Positions 11,701 to 24,300 of a stretch of 64,000 bases of DNA are shown piece by piece. Source of the DNA: Tetranychus cinnabarinus (lineage: Eukaryota > Arthropoda > Arachnida > Trombidiformes > Tetranychidae); NCBI GenBank assembly GCA_022266195.1, contig WHVY01000001.1:18662001-18726000 (forward strand), read 5' to 3'. Both the position numbers and the translations under genes were made by a program. The notes beneath the pieces are model-generated. The model saw only the letters and a program-made list of their open reading frames with translations. It did not search any database and was not told the DNA's origin. Each line of letters begins with the position of its first letter. The stretch's first letter is position 1.

Positions 11701-14445
11701 TCAATTCAGATCTCCAATAATCATGACTTCATCTGTAAATGTTGCTGATGTCGAGTTGCTCAAGTTAAAATTGTAATTGTCGTAAGGGAAAATTGAGATA
11801 TTTAAGTTATTATCGGAGGTAACATTTCCACTGATTGAAACCTCTCCATCAAATGTTACATTTTCAAACAATGTAATGTCCAATGGATCAGCTGATTTAT
11901 CTATTATTTCATCTAACTTGATTTCCTTTCCATTTTCACTCTTTAATTGGTTATAAGAACAGTTGCCTGAGATTTTCAATGTTAAATTATTCAATTCAAC
12001 TTGAGAGTAAAATTCTATTCCGTTGTAAGAGTTATGGCTTAACCAGGGTACGGCTTGTTGATCATTCACTCCCAGATCACCATCAATAATCAACTCATCA
12101 ACGACAGAAATCGATTGCACATATTGGTTGGATGGGTTTCGATGTACATTCCAAGTTGAATTTTCATAAATGATTCCTTTTCTCGAATTAATCACATTAT
12201 TCACAATCAATTTTTCAGCTTTTAATCCTTGAGATATATTTACAGTGCCAGCTGATATGTTATAAACATTTTGGTATACAGTTATATTTCCAATAATTTT
12301 AAGGTTTGACCAACTCAGAACCCTTCCCGTATCATAGTTTATCCGTAAACTTGATCCATATCCTAAATACTTAACATCGCCGTCAAAAGTAACATTACTT
12401 CTGAAGTTGATGGGAACGTTGAATTCTTGATCATGTTTATTTAGCAGGGCAGATCTAACAAATCCTCTAAGTCGAGGATTTCGTAGATTAGTTATGTTGC
12501 AGTCTGCAAGAATCAAAGTCTTTGGCCACCGTTCTGGGTCATCTCGTAGTAAGCGATCCAATTCAAGTCCATTAAGTTGTTTTACATCTATATTTGCTGA
12601 TGCAATTTCAATTAATTCAAAACTAATATTTGATGATATTGATAACGAACCATTGAGTGATTTAAAGTCTTGATCGCTACCATTGATTAAAAGGTGCGTT
12701 GGATCAATGTCATTAATGGTTCCATTCAATTGTAATGAAATGATGTTTAAAGTATCAATTGGATAATTTTCCGTTGAATTATCGTATAAACAATTTTTTG
12801 TCAAACACGAAGTCATATTCCAACCATCAAGTGTTAGTTCATCGCTTTCTAAATCATCGAATGTCAATGGATAGCTGATGTTTCCATATGTTGCTAAATT
12901 TACAGTTTCAATTCCATTGACCAGCTTGAAATCACAGTTCTTTACTGAAACATATTCCTCAAATTCAAGCTCCTCAATGCTACCGTCAAGTGCGATTAAA
13001 TTTTCTAATAATCCATCCCAAAGACGGTTATTAAGTTCTTGGGTAATATTCAAGTCACCATGAACAACCCAATTGGTAGGAGTTAAATTTGTCTTGAACA
13101 AATCATAAGCTAACCCCTCTGGTATTGCTATTTCATCTTCAAATACAACGGCGGATTCAATTTCTTCCATATTATTTGTATTCTCAGCAAAAACCAAATT
13201 GTCCCATCTAAAATCATTGATTGTTTCGGGGAAATTCACGTATCCATTGATTTTTAGGTCATCAAAACTGATAGTTTCACTTGTGTTTAAAGATATCCAC
13301 TCATCCCAGGCTTCCGTGTAAAAATTTGTTACATTCATTGAATCAATTACTATTTTATTGTATTTCACGGTATCAGTTTTGTTGACAAATTCAACAAGTC
13401 TGTCAACCAATTTCTGAACAAATTCATCATCAGCTGACAAACTTGGTCCATCCAACTGGACCTTTTTCACTGAAACGGTTGAATTGATTGTTTGGTTCGT
13501 TTTTGTGTCCATAAGATGAGCCAAGTTGATATTGCTAACAACCGTGTCTTTGATATCAGTGACTTTAACTTGATCAAAATCCAGATTACTCAAAGTAGAT
13601 GGCGAAGGTCCATTGATTGGCACAACTGACATCAAGTTGTATTCTGTAGGTGTGCTATAGTTGACTGATACAACATCCATTTCCAACTTGTTGATACTAA
13701 GGTTTCCACGAATAATCATGGGTTCATGATCCAGTAAAAAAGCATTACTCAAATCTATTGAAGGTGATTCCAACGTATTAGCGCGAATATTTTGGTCAAA
13801 TGTCACAACACCAGAAACGTCTCTGTCAACATCGTCCAAGCTAATGAAGCCCCAAGTAATATCTCCATCAAGATAATCATCATCACTGTCCTTCTTAATG
13901 ATTAAATCGTCAACAACTATTGGGAGTCCAGTTTCAATTGATAGATTGGCCATTACACAGCAAGATCCATATATAGACTCACTTCTATTCATCCAAACAG
14001 CCTGATGGTCAACAAGATTCCGATAAACTCCGATATCTTCCAGCAATGACTTCGTTTGATTTTCATATTCAAAAATTTGATTAAAATTCCAGTCGCCATT
14101 TTCCGAAGAAAGACTCAGCATGTCCTCAATATTTTGAGATTTTTCTTGCAACACCAAATAATTTGAATTTTCAGAAATCTCTATCGATTTATAGTTTTGA
14201 TATGATTCAATTACAATGTCTTTGTCTTTTTTAGATACTCTTGACTCAAGAATGTCCATCAATTGTCGGTACTCGTTCAACGTATTATTGATTGAATCAA
14301 TAAACATTTCGAGTTGTTGTTTAGCCTGTTCAGGAGCCAATTCCGTTGTACTAAAATCAAGCGAAACGAAATCATCACATTCAACATTAATTAAACACAA
14401 TTTAAAGAAAATAAAAACATTTATAAAAATAAATTGAAATTCCAT
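11701..14445 (-). CDS. 914-aa secreted, N-glycosylation-rich orphan protein
   Basis: A single uninterrupted reading frame from ATG at 14445 to TGA at 11701. Residues 1 to about 23 form a signal peptide (a hydrophobic run ending near VEC). Residues 45-130 look helical. The remainder is a long array of imprecise segments with alternating short hydrophobic strands, recurrent 'TFDG.V' or 'TFD..I' and 'I.GN(L/V/I)(T/S)' patterns, and very many N-x-S/T sequons. Cysteines are few. The periodicity suggests a beta-solenoid or stacked-strand extracellular protein, perhaps cuticle, eggshell or matrix. I recognise no catalytic motif and no transmembrane anchor. It lies 0.9 kb downstream of the Corin-like gene on the same strand but with a separate start. 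The intact frame over 2.7 kb argues strongly for a real gene; function is unknown. Confidence 0.83.
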   Translation of the reverse strand: MEFQFIFINVFIFFKLCLINVECDDFVSLDFSTTELAPEQAKQQLEMFIDSINNTLNEYRQLMDILESRVSKKDKDIVIESYQNYKSIEISENSNYLVLQEKSQNIEDMLSLSSENGDWNFNQIFEYENQTKSLLEDIGVYRNLVDHQAVWMNRSESIYGSCCVMANLSIETGLPIVVDDLIIKKDSDDDYLDGDITWGFISLDDVDRDVSGVVTFDQNIRANTLESPSIDLSNAFLLDHEPMIIRGNLSINKLEMDVVSVNYSTPTEYNLMSVVPINGPSPSTLSNLDFDQVKVTDIKDTVVSNINLAHLMDTKTNQTINSTVSVKKVQLDGPSLSADDEFVQKLVDRLVEFVNKTDTVKYNKIVIDSMNVTNFYTEAWDEWISLNTSETISFDDLKINGYVNFPETINDFRWDNLVFAENTNNMEEIESAVVFEDEIAIPEGLAYDLFKTNLTPTNWVVHGDLNITQELNNRLWDGLLENLIALDGSIEELEFEEYVSVKNCDFKLVNGIETVNLATYGNISYPLTFDDLESDELTLDGWNMTSCLTKNCLYDNSTENYPIDTLNIISLQLNGTINDIDPTHLLINGSDQDFKSLNGSLSISSNISFELIEIASANIDVKQLNGLELDRLLRDDPERWPKTLILADCNITNLRNPRLRGFVRSALLNKHDQEFNVPINFRSNVTFDGDVKYLGYGSSLRINYDTGRVLSWSNLKIIGNITVYQNVYNISAGTVNISQGLKAEKLIVNNVINSRKGIIYENSTWNVHRNPSNQYVQSISVVDELIIDGDLGVNDQQAVPWLSHNSYNGIEFYSQVELNNLTLKISGNCSYNQLKSENGKEIKLDEIIDKSADPLDITLFENVTFDGEVSISGNVTSDNNLNISIFPYDNYNFNLSNSTSATFTDEVMIIGDLN

Positions 14446-15319
14446 ACTTGAGTGGAAATCAGAGAGTAAACATTAAGAGAACAGTCGAGACATTAAACAA
14501 CACACTGTGATAGCCAAAGAGTTAATGAATCAACACCTTCTCGGTTGCCCTCTGTTATTGAAAATTAAAAAATATTAAAATCACCAAAATTAAACATCAA
14601 AATTAGTTGAATTTTTTATATTGTTTTTACAGCATTCAGACACCTGAAGTTTAAAAATTAGATTTTTATTTTAGAATGAGTGACAATAAGAAAAAAATAT
14701 TATTCAAAACTGAAATTCGAGCGATGCTGGACACGACACCTGACATTTTTTCACGATAGTTACCTAAGCAAATGAACAAAAAACGTAATACACAATCTGC
14801 CCCATTATGGATATGGCGAAACCTGGCCAACCTTTTCCTATTTCCATTGAGCTGACCAGTCTTGTCAGGTCAACATGTTTGCCAAGTTTCATTAGTTTAA
14901 CAGTTATCACTACAGTATAACAATGTCACTGCTTTCAAAACGGTAAATTGAAAATAATTTCTGGTCAAATTTTCATTTGTGCCTTTTAATTATTGAAATA
15001 TTAACAAGATAGTCTAAGAGGTTGCAGATCAAAATTACTAAATTACAGAAAATTAGCATTTTTTGAAAGTAAATGAAAACAAAAAATCTCAAATCAATAA
15101 TATTTCTGAATAAGCAACAACTTTAATTGATAATTTTGAAGTCCATTGAATGAGCTTGTTCACATTTATATTTGCCAAATAAAGATTGACCACCATTGAA
15201 GAGTTCTGGTTTGGTCTTCATGATTCCAGTAACAAGCCGTCAAGTTTTATCCCTCTGACAAGTGTTTCTATCCGAAATCAGAAGTGAGATTGAGGTTAGA
15301 TGAGCTCCGTTGGGTTCAA
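14446..15319. other. Intergenic region between the 914-aa gene and the Corin-like gene
   Basis: AT-rich and non-coding. It should hold the promoter of the 914-aa gene and the 3' UTR of the protease gene. No clear motif was seen. Confidence 0.5.
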
Positions 15320-18300
15320 TCAATCAACTTGTTGACTTTCCATTAATGGATGACCGTATTCTGCGGTTACTTGCTCGATCCAATCTCTGTACATGTAAAC
15401 GTTGGTATAGATTCCTATAAAAATGTGAGAGGAAAAGGAAGACAATATAAATTAAAAATAAATAATAAGAGTTAAACTTCAAAAAATATTTCGTTTGCGA
15501 TTGTTTTGAATCTAAATTAGTATCCAATGTTTTCTGCAAGAATTTGACAAGTTTTGTTACTTGCCTACAGATGGTAGCACAAGGAATTGACAACGAATCT
15601 TTTACAGTGTTTTAATTTCAAGTCGATGTCTTTTTAGTGATTAATATTTACCTGGTAAATTGGGTTGTGCACAGTTTATTCCCCACGAAACAATACCGGC
15701 CACATACCAAGAATCATCGGAATTTCGACAAAGTAAAGGTCCACCAGAGTCTCCTTGGCAGGCGTCCTTTTTACCTTCTGGATATCCTGCACATAGCATT
15801 TTGTCACCAATAGTAATGTCTTGTAATTGGTACCATTGAGCACAGACAGAGTGATTAACCAAAGGTACATTCACTTCATGGATCACATTTAAATAATCAG
15901 AGTCATCATCATGGTTAGGCTTACCCCATCCAATCACGGTACACTTTTTATCGGGAAGAAGATTTTCCTTTCCAGTTGGTAAGCAAACTGGTCTCAAAAA
16001 TTCGTCGAAATCAACCGATTCTTCCAACAGTAATAAAGCAATGTCATTACCATAAGTGCTGGCTAAATTGAACCCTGGATGTTTGATTACTGCTGCAATC
16101 TTCTGACGTCGAACAAAAAATGGTGATGATGTACGCCTAGTTAATCCTGTTAATCAACAAAAATTAAACATTGAGATGAAATTTATTTGGTCAACTTTTC
16201 AAAATCAAGTTTACTCACCCAATTTAACATTTAGTCCTGTTACATCAGTCTGGTTACCTATACAATGTGCAGCTGAAAGTATCCACCGTTGAGAAATGAG
16301 AATCCCGCCACAGAAAAATATCTCAGCTGGTCCACCATGTAAACCCGCTAACCATGGCCACTGTCCTGGCCTGGATTCTGTTCCACCAACTATACGGAAA
16401 TTACCAACATAGGAAATGGCCGATTTACCACATTCAAAATTTATACACTTTAGGTAAACTGATATTTTCCTTTCATTGCTACAACCCTTTTCCCTTCCCT
16501 TGTAAAACATTGTCTTGGTCAACTGTTGACCCATTCTATCTTTTGGAGATTCAAACGTTTCATCTTGCATTCGTGTTTCATTTACTTTACGATAGCCCAA
16601 CATTTTACAAGCTTTCATAGACATAAACTGTGAATCCCAATCTTCACCACAAACAGTGTTCCAGTTATTATGAGTCGCGGACCAAGCTTCCAGTCGACCG
16701 TAACCCATTCGACCCATGGATTGTTTTAAGCGAAGACATTGGCGTTCATCTCGGTTATCATGGCAATCACGGACTCCATCACAAATGTCTTTCTTTTCAA
16801 TACATCGTCCTTTACCACAATGAAATTGGTCATTCGTACACGAGCTACAGTTGCGCTCATCTGAACCATCTTTACAATCAAGGAACCCATCACACAACCA
16901 GCTTCGAGGTAAACAACGATTGCCATCACATCTGAATCCCTCAGTGCTGCATACTTAATAAAGAAATAGAGAGTAAACTAATTAGATCAATTATCACCAA
17001 TAATACAATTATAATTGGTTTACTCATTGATTATTCATAAACTGCTTTTATGTGCATTAAGAAGATTATTTCAAAGGATATCTCAAAATGGACCTTCTAC
17101 TCAAGACTAAATCCAACTACATTTAAATTGGCTTGTATATGTGATGCGAATTCTGATGTAATACAATCAAAATAAATTTGGTTTTTACCAGTTCGAGAAA
17201 CATTATTACAATATTGATAATATATCAACATCATAAATTGAAAGGAATTGGAAGGAAAGGCAGACGTGAATTAAATTATTGTGAGTAAAAAAGTGTTCAA
17301 GTTATAATTCAAATTGATGTCAAAGAATTTTTTCCCTTTAAATAGATGAAGACTACTGGGCTATAATAAAATGTATTAAGGTGTTCAGAAGACGAATCAC
17401 CACAAAAAGGAATCATCTGCAAACCTTCACAGGATTTCAAAGGAAAGCAAAGGAGGAACAAATTCAAGGTTGATAGGGAGAAACAAATGGAAACAGAAGA
17501 CTGGAAAAAAAGTTGATGAAGATAGTTCAAGAAACAGGCAAAATTTTCATTACCAATCCCAAGAGAATTGATTAAATTGGATTTCATGTTAACTTGGGTA
17601 AATGAAATTTTCATTTTGACAGGTAAAGAAAACAAGGTTAAAGGCTTAAACAAGTTAGTAGTGAAATGAAAAGGTCTGAAAGGTTCTGGTTAAGAAAATT
17701 TATGAGTAACCATCAAATTTCACTTTTTATACCTTTATTTTTACGAATAACTCGCTGATTATCACGATAACCAACACACACGTCAGGATCAGGATCGTCT
17801 GGATATTGATCGCAATTAATTTCCGAAGGCCATTCTAATGAAAATACGCTGAGAAAAAAATCACACCGGCGAAGTGCTTCTGCAAGGAATGGAAATGCAA
17901 AAAAAAATGATTAAAAGGAAATTCAAATTGAATGGATTTTTTCAACACTTTTATTCATTAATGGATCAACTAGTAAATTGATGATTTAGCTTGAATCGAT
18001 TTCTGTCATTAGTTTAACATCAACTCATCAATTAAGCCTTCACCTTTTGTCTCAACACTTCGATTACTATTAATCTAAAGAAAACGTTTTCTCTTTTTCT
18101 CTTTATTCAGGTATTCGTGATGACCCGAGTAGATTCAAGTAAATGATGTTGCCTGATGTTTAATTTGAAACAGTCGTGATAAGATGAGATTTGTTGGGAA
18201 ATAATGAAAAGAGTAACAGCTCCAGATTGGTTGATTGGAATGTAAACTAAATTAGCAAAACTTGATCCATCTTCAATTAGCCTTTGTCATTTCTATTTGG

Positions 18301-21300
18301 AATAAATCATTTCATGAAATATTAATCAAAGAGTAAAAATAATTGAATTAACCAAATGGAATGCAGACTAAAAAGGGAAAAATGAACTCAAATCTTGACA
18401 AAGTTTCATGTTTACATAATATTTTACTCATTTCAATGAATCTCTCCATGAATATCTTGAAACGTTGAAGAACAATGAAGCAAGTAAACGAAAACCTTTA
18501 CACCATTGCATGATACTATCCTTTTCCTTTTCTATTTTACATATTTACTCTTTATCTCTTTCACCATCTCTCTTTTATAATCATAACTCTAGATTCCAAA
18601 TCAGCATTCATGAATATATATTCACACACTCAATCACATTCATCACTTGATCGATTCCAGGATAAGCAGATGGCAGTGAATAACTTATCTTTGTTTCCAT
18701 AAACTTCAATTTTGTTTCTTTCAAGTGCACAATTGACATTTTCATTATCCTATTCTTTGAATGATACCGAGAATAATGGTGAACATGAAAAGTAATTGAA
18801 TCTCATAATTATCATGATAAACATATCAATTCTGTCTGCTGCAATCGAACCATGAATCATTGCTTTCTATTTTGATAACAACATTTCCCTTCAAATACAC
18901 AAAACATCGAAAAGATAAAGGCCATAAGAATAGGGTGAATTACCTAATAAGAAATCTTTTGATAACAATTTAGATGTAAAATTTAATACTGAACTCATTG
19001 CTCAAATCCATTTTTCGAAATAATAGCAAGTTTTTGAAATTCGTCTGAAGTTAGTCTGAAAAAACGTTTGAAATGCATGAGGACGCATATAATTTATGCA
19101 ACTGGAGCCATTGTAATGAAGTGTATTTAGGATGCAATTTAAGCTGAAAAATCCAATGAAGTATTTTATCATAACCAAACCAAAGCTCCGTTAGCATTAG
19201 CTAGCCATTGCCACGGTGAGGATGAATTTCAATGACCAAATATTTTGTATAAAAGCATAAATTTTGTTCATTTTGCATTTTGTATTTTCGTGTTGGTTTA
19301 TTATTTCACTAGATAATTTTTAATCAGTCATTTCAAGTCTGTAATTAAGTTGGCGCTAAGAATTGAATCATAGATAAGAAAATAAGATACACATGTATAA
19401 ATGTGAACCTGTGGATTGAAATTGGAATACAAAGTTTTTCATTCATCATCTGAATCATTATCAGATTGGTTGGACCTGTGAACATAGCGATTTCTTATTG
19501 TCAAGAGAAGTCATATTGATACACAGACTGTATCTAACTTTTATGGTCATCTGAAGTAATTTTTCGGAAATTAAACTTTGACTTTTAGAGTTCATTTGAA
19601 TGTTCTAAATTTTCTGAATGGCGTAACCGATAGTAAGTTATGGCGGCAAACAGGCGTAAATGAAAAAACGCCCGGTATTTAATCGTTTCTTCCAGATAAC
19701 TTGTAACGATATTTAGGATTAGAGTAAATTCAGCATCGTAATTTACACTGTACTTATTGACTAAAAAAGCTACGTTAGCTTGCTTGGCAGTTTGAGCCTT
19801 ATGTCTTTCAAATCTCTGCAATTTAAATGATTTTTATCGCCACTGAGATCATGTTGGAAACGTTGAAATAAAATCCTTTAGATATTCAAATCATCAATGG
19901 ATAGCGAAAATTTTACACTTGAAAATCCCACAAATTATCCATTGTTAATGTTATTTATCGATTGATCCAGAAACATTTGAATGCTAACAAAAGTAAAAAA
20001 TTTGCCTGAATTGAAATTTGTTATTTCTTTTGAAAAAGGAAATTGTTCTCAATTAAAATGATTTGTTCATAAATCGAGTTTAGGATTAAAAGGAGTTTTA
20101 CTTTATATTTCATCAAAATACATCATTTTTAAATAATAAATGAATTATTAGGTATTTTTGTGTTGAGAATGATTCAATCGCACTCTGATTTCAATGTTTC
20201 AAACATGTGTTTGACGCGACTTTTAACCCATTCGAAGAGCCTCAAAATTAATCATTCAGGGGCATTCAAATTTGTTTAAAGTGACTAAAACAGTGCAAAA
20301 TACAAAAATATACAATGAAGACTTCGATTCGTTCTTTACATAAATAGGTTCTGTCGAATGAAGGAAATGCAGAGAAAGCAAAGAGGAAAACTATCAATCG
20401 GATAAACTTAAGAACTACTCAAGATGGTTAAAGTTTGCTGAGAGAAAATGTGAAATCTGAAAAGGCTGCAAGATTTTATTTGAAAAAGTAGAGAAAAGAG
20501 AAGAAAGTTGGTTCCAATGGAATAAAGTAAATCTGAAAATGACAAGAACAATGATACTTTTATCTTGCATGCTATTTCAGCCTTTTCTTGTTACTCTTTT
20601 TCATCACTGGCAATTGACCTTGGAAACAGAAAGGTATTGAACAATTTGCCTGAATTCAATGGGGAAGATGATATTGATTGTGGATGAAAAGGACGAGGCA
20701 AAAAAAGAGCAAAACAGAAGAGTAAAGAGATTCATTAGGAAATCTGAATTAGGAAATTTGGTTTATTTCTTCTTTCCTTTTTGGTTAATGTTATTGGCAG
20801 CTTTCATTTTACAGTTTCAGGTTCACATGAGACTGTCTATTGCTATTTGGTTTAGAGGTAGAAGAGAGAAGCAAGAAAATGAGTAAAAGTGAAATAACAT
20901 TCAAGGTAAATCAATGGGTTTCAAGGAATACAGTTCAATCAGAGAAAGAAAAAGAAATAATGTTGCTACTGATAAATGGTGTGAGTTGAGATTACATTAG
21001 ATTGAATTGTTGGATAATGAGAATAATGTTGTGAAAAGAGCTCAATTGAAGGTAATCAAAGCATTTATTCCGTTTCTTCTTGTGTTTATTGCAAATCATT
21101 GTCAATATAAAAATTGTTTGCTTTTCATTGTAACTTGTGATTCAAATTCCATTATTTCACTTTTAATAAAAACATTTTTTCATTTCTCAAGCCTTTTGAG
21201 TCTTTACGTTTTGTAAACATTTGTAATACAAGCAGCTCACATTGAATACTTGACTGAATTGGTGTAACAAAAAGATTGACTTTGAATAGAAATATAATTA

Positions 21301-24300
21301 TCAGATTTTGTTCACTAGGAAAACTGAAGCATAAATTGACCCAAAGGTTTAACGCCTTTGGTCGATTTTACTGTGAGTCATTGTTTGGCTCGTTTAAAAG
21401 GTATTCAATCCAATAGAGTTATTGGATTGAATTCATGGTAAATGCAATAGACTGAACTGACGAGAGTTGCTATGCTTTTGAGTTTATTGCTATTTCATTT
21501 AATGAAAACTATTTTTTAACAAATTCTATTATATTTCAGTTCAGTTGATGTTGATGTTCAAATAACTTGTCAGTTAGCTATTTTATTTGTTTTACATTTG
21601 TATGACGTGAAAAGGTTACAATTTAATCAAGATTGATCACCAGTCTCGATTATCCAGTAAAAGGTCAACCATTTATGCCAAAGGTTAATACATTTGTAAA
21701 CATGAAGGGAAAGTATCAATTATGTAATCATGATAATCATAGATCAACAAATGATGGAAATTATATCAAATGTGGAAAGATGAGTGAAGGAAATTGTTTC
21801 ACTGTAAGTAGATGAATTGCAACTATTTTTGAGATGTCACTGAATTAATAGATTGAATCAACGTCCAATTTAAGAATATCCGAAGATCCATTAGCCTAAC
21901 GATTTACACGAAAAAATACACTGAATGTGAAAAATGTTGTATTCTTATTCACACTTTTTCTAGAGTTTACTGGAAAATAAACAGATTGATATGAACACTT
22001 GGTATTTACTGAAATTAAAAACCTCAATGTCATACAAAATTTATTAATGTAAGGTCAGTTCAGCATTTGCGAAGTTATCAGTCAGTTAATCAAAAATTCC
22101 GTCTATTAAAGTGTAAAAGTTTTACACACTAAAGAGTGTTTTCTTTATACTAAAGTCGATCAACACGCATTAAAGATTGAAAATTTGCTGAAAATCAGTG
22201 TAAAATTTGATAGAAAGGATAAAAACGTGACAGTCCAAACAAAAAACATGATCTGGTTGAATGAGGTAGAAATCAAATAATGAGAAAGAATCGATAGTTG
22301 AAGTTGTTATGGATTAATATCGAACTTCACTTAGAAGGTTAGCTATCAGTTTCCAGATGCAAGACAAGTTGAAGGTTGGAATGCATCTGGAGGAATACGG
22401 TCTGACTATCATAGGGTAATGGACTGGATGTAATATTTTATGGAGAAGTGTCTCAATTGTGTTTCTTTGTACAGAACAATATTTGAGATCAGTTGTCGAT
22501 TCAAATAAGTTGATAAAAGATTTATTCTCATAGATGTCATAGAGCTATGGAAGCATCTGAGACAAATTGAATCACTGCCTGGAGTTGGTCAATTGTCAGA
22601 CATGAAACCAATCGAACATGTTTGAGATTTCTTTGCAAAAAAGTTGATTAACTTGGAAAACTGAGAATAACTTTCAGAATTACATCGAATCGAAGAATAT
22701 TAATTTTTTAGAAAACTGGTGGCTACTGAATACTCGAAAGTGTATCGTATTTTTCACTCCCAGCGTACTTGGAGTTAGAAAGAAAAGTAATTTTTTTTAA
22801 TGGTAAATGATGATAATAATAAATGGCTTTCCACTTTTCACACTTAAATATAAAAGATGGTGAAATTTTTTGAATTCATAAATGTTCCATGACATTCAAA
22901 TAATTCTAATAAATATTGCAAATGTTGCGAAAGTTTCCATTCAAAAGCTTATTTTTATTTCGTTTGCTCAATTTTCAATTTCTCATTAGTGAATGCCTCT
23001 GTATGTGAATATCAGTGATTCAATAGTTTATCAAACAATGAATAACAAAATAATGAAAATACAACATTCATTGTTTCACTGAACCAAAGAGTTTAGTTTG
23101 TTCTCAATGAACATGTTCACCTATTCATTGGAAATGACAGTTATCGATTTTTGCTCTTCTTTCCTCTTCTCATTGAATCTCATTATTGAACATTATTAAG
23201 ACATGATATTACAAAATAATGAATAAATATATCAACAATAAGCTTACCTTTGCAGAAGCTTCGACAAGGTTTTATTGGCTGTGAAGTTGAATTACAGAAG
23301 GAAGTTGATAATGAGCAAAGAAACAAGGGAAGAAGTGAATAACATTTGACACTTAAGATGGGATCATATTCAGCTAATTGGATATTAATTGATTCCTGGC
23401 TTGTGTCATCATCATTTTTATTTGGCAAGGTAATGTGTGAATAACGAACGTTATGTTTTATACAATAAGCCACTTTCATTGGGACGCAATCATGTCGATC
23501 ATAGGTAATTACCATGGGATCCAAAAGTTTATTTACTTAAAGATTAGAAAAGGTAGAAAGATAGAAAATAGAAATTAATTAAATGAACCAAATGATTAAC
23601 CTTAATTTGTTTCCCTTTGCACATTCATTCCCTTCTTTCCATTCCCTTATAATCTCTATTAATATATCCAATTAAATGAGTCTTTACTCGCTAAGTATCT
23701 TTACCAATTTCACCAACACTTTCAACATTTTCTGTAACAGATTAGTCTTTTTGCTGGTTAAACAATTGAAACTGAAACTCCAAGTTTTACATGAGAACGA
23801 TTTGCAAAGCTTTTTCATCATTTGATATTTCAGTTTAAATTGACCTGAGTGTTAACAGAATGATGAGAATTTTGAGAAAACTCTTTTTTTTCTGTCCAAT
23901 CTTCACAAAAGTATTGCTTTAAAAGGTTTGAAAGGTATTAGTTTTGGGAAAAAGGAATTATCTTGCAAAGTAATTTTCAAATCTATTTGTTCAGCTTTGT
24001 TGAAAATTGTCACAATCTTTGATAGAGAAAGTTCAATTTACAGAAACATTCAAAGAATTGAATTGTCATTTTGAAATTTGCTTTGAGCCATTTTCTGTTG
24101 TTAAACAGTTTACTTCGACCAGTTTACTTCAACTAGTTAACCTCACAATTCAAACCTTTTTCATTGGAAAATTTTATTGCTCGATATTTAAAGTTGAACT
24201 TTTTTCTTCATTTCTATTTCATGTTTGTTAACATGAACACGTTTTATTTTCTTCACAATAAGACAGCTGAAAATGATCATGATAGAGGCTGAGGAAGAAA

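Noticed and set aside
19585..19821. Minus-strand frame within Corin intron 2
   Set aside because: Begins at TTG after a possible acceptor, no recognised domain, no matching exon.
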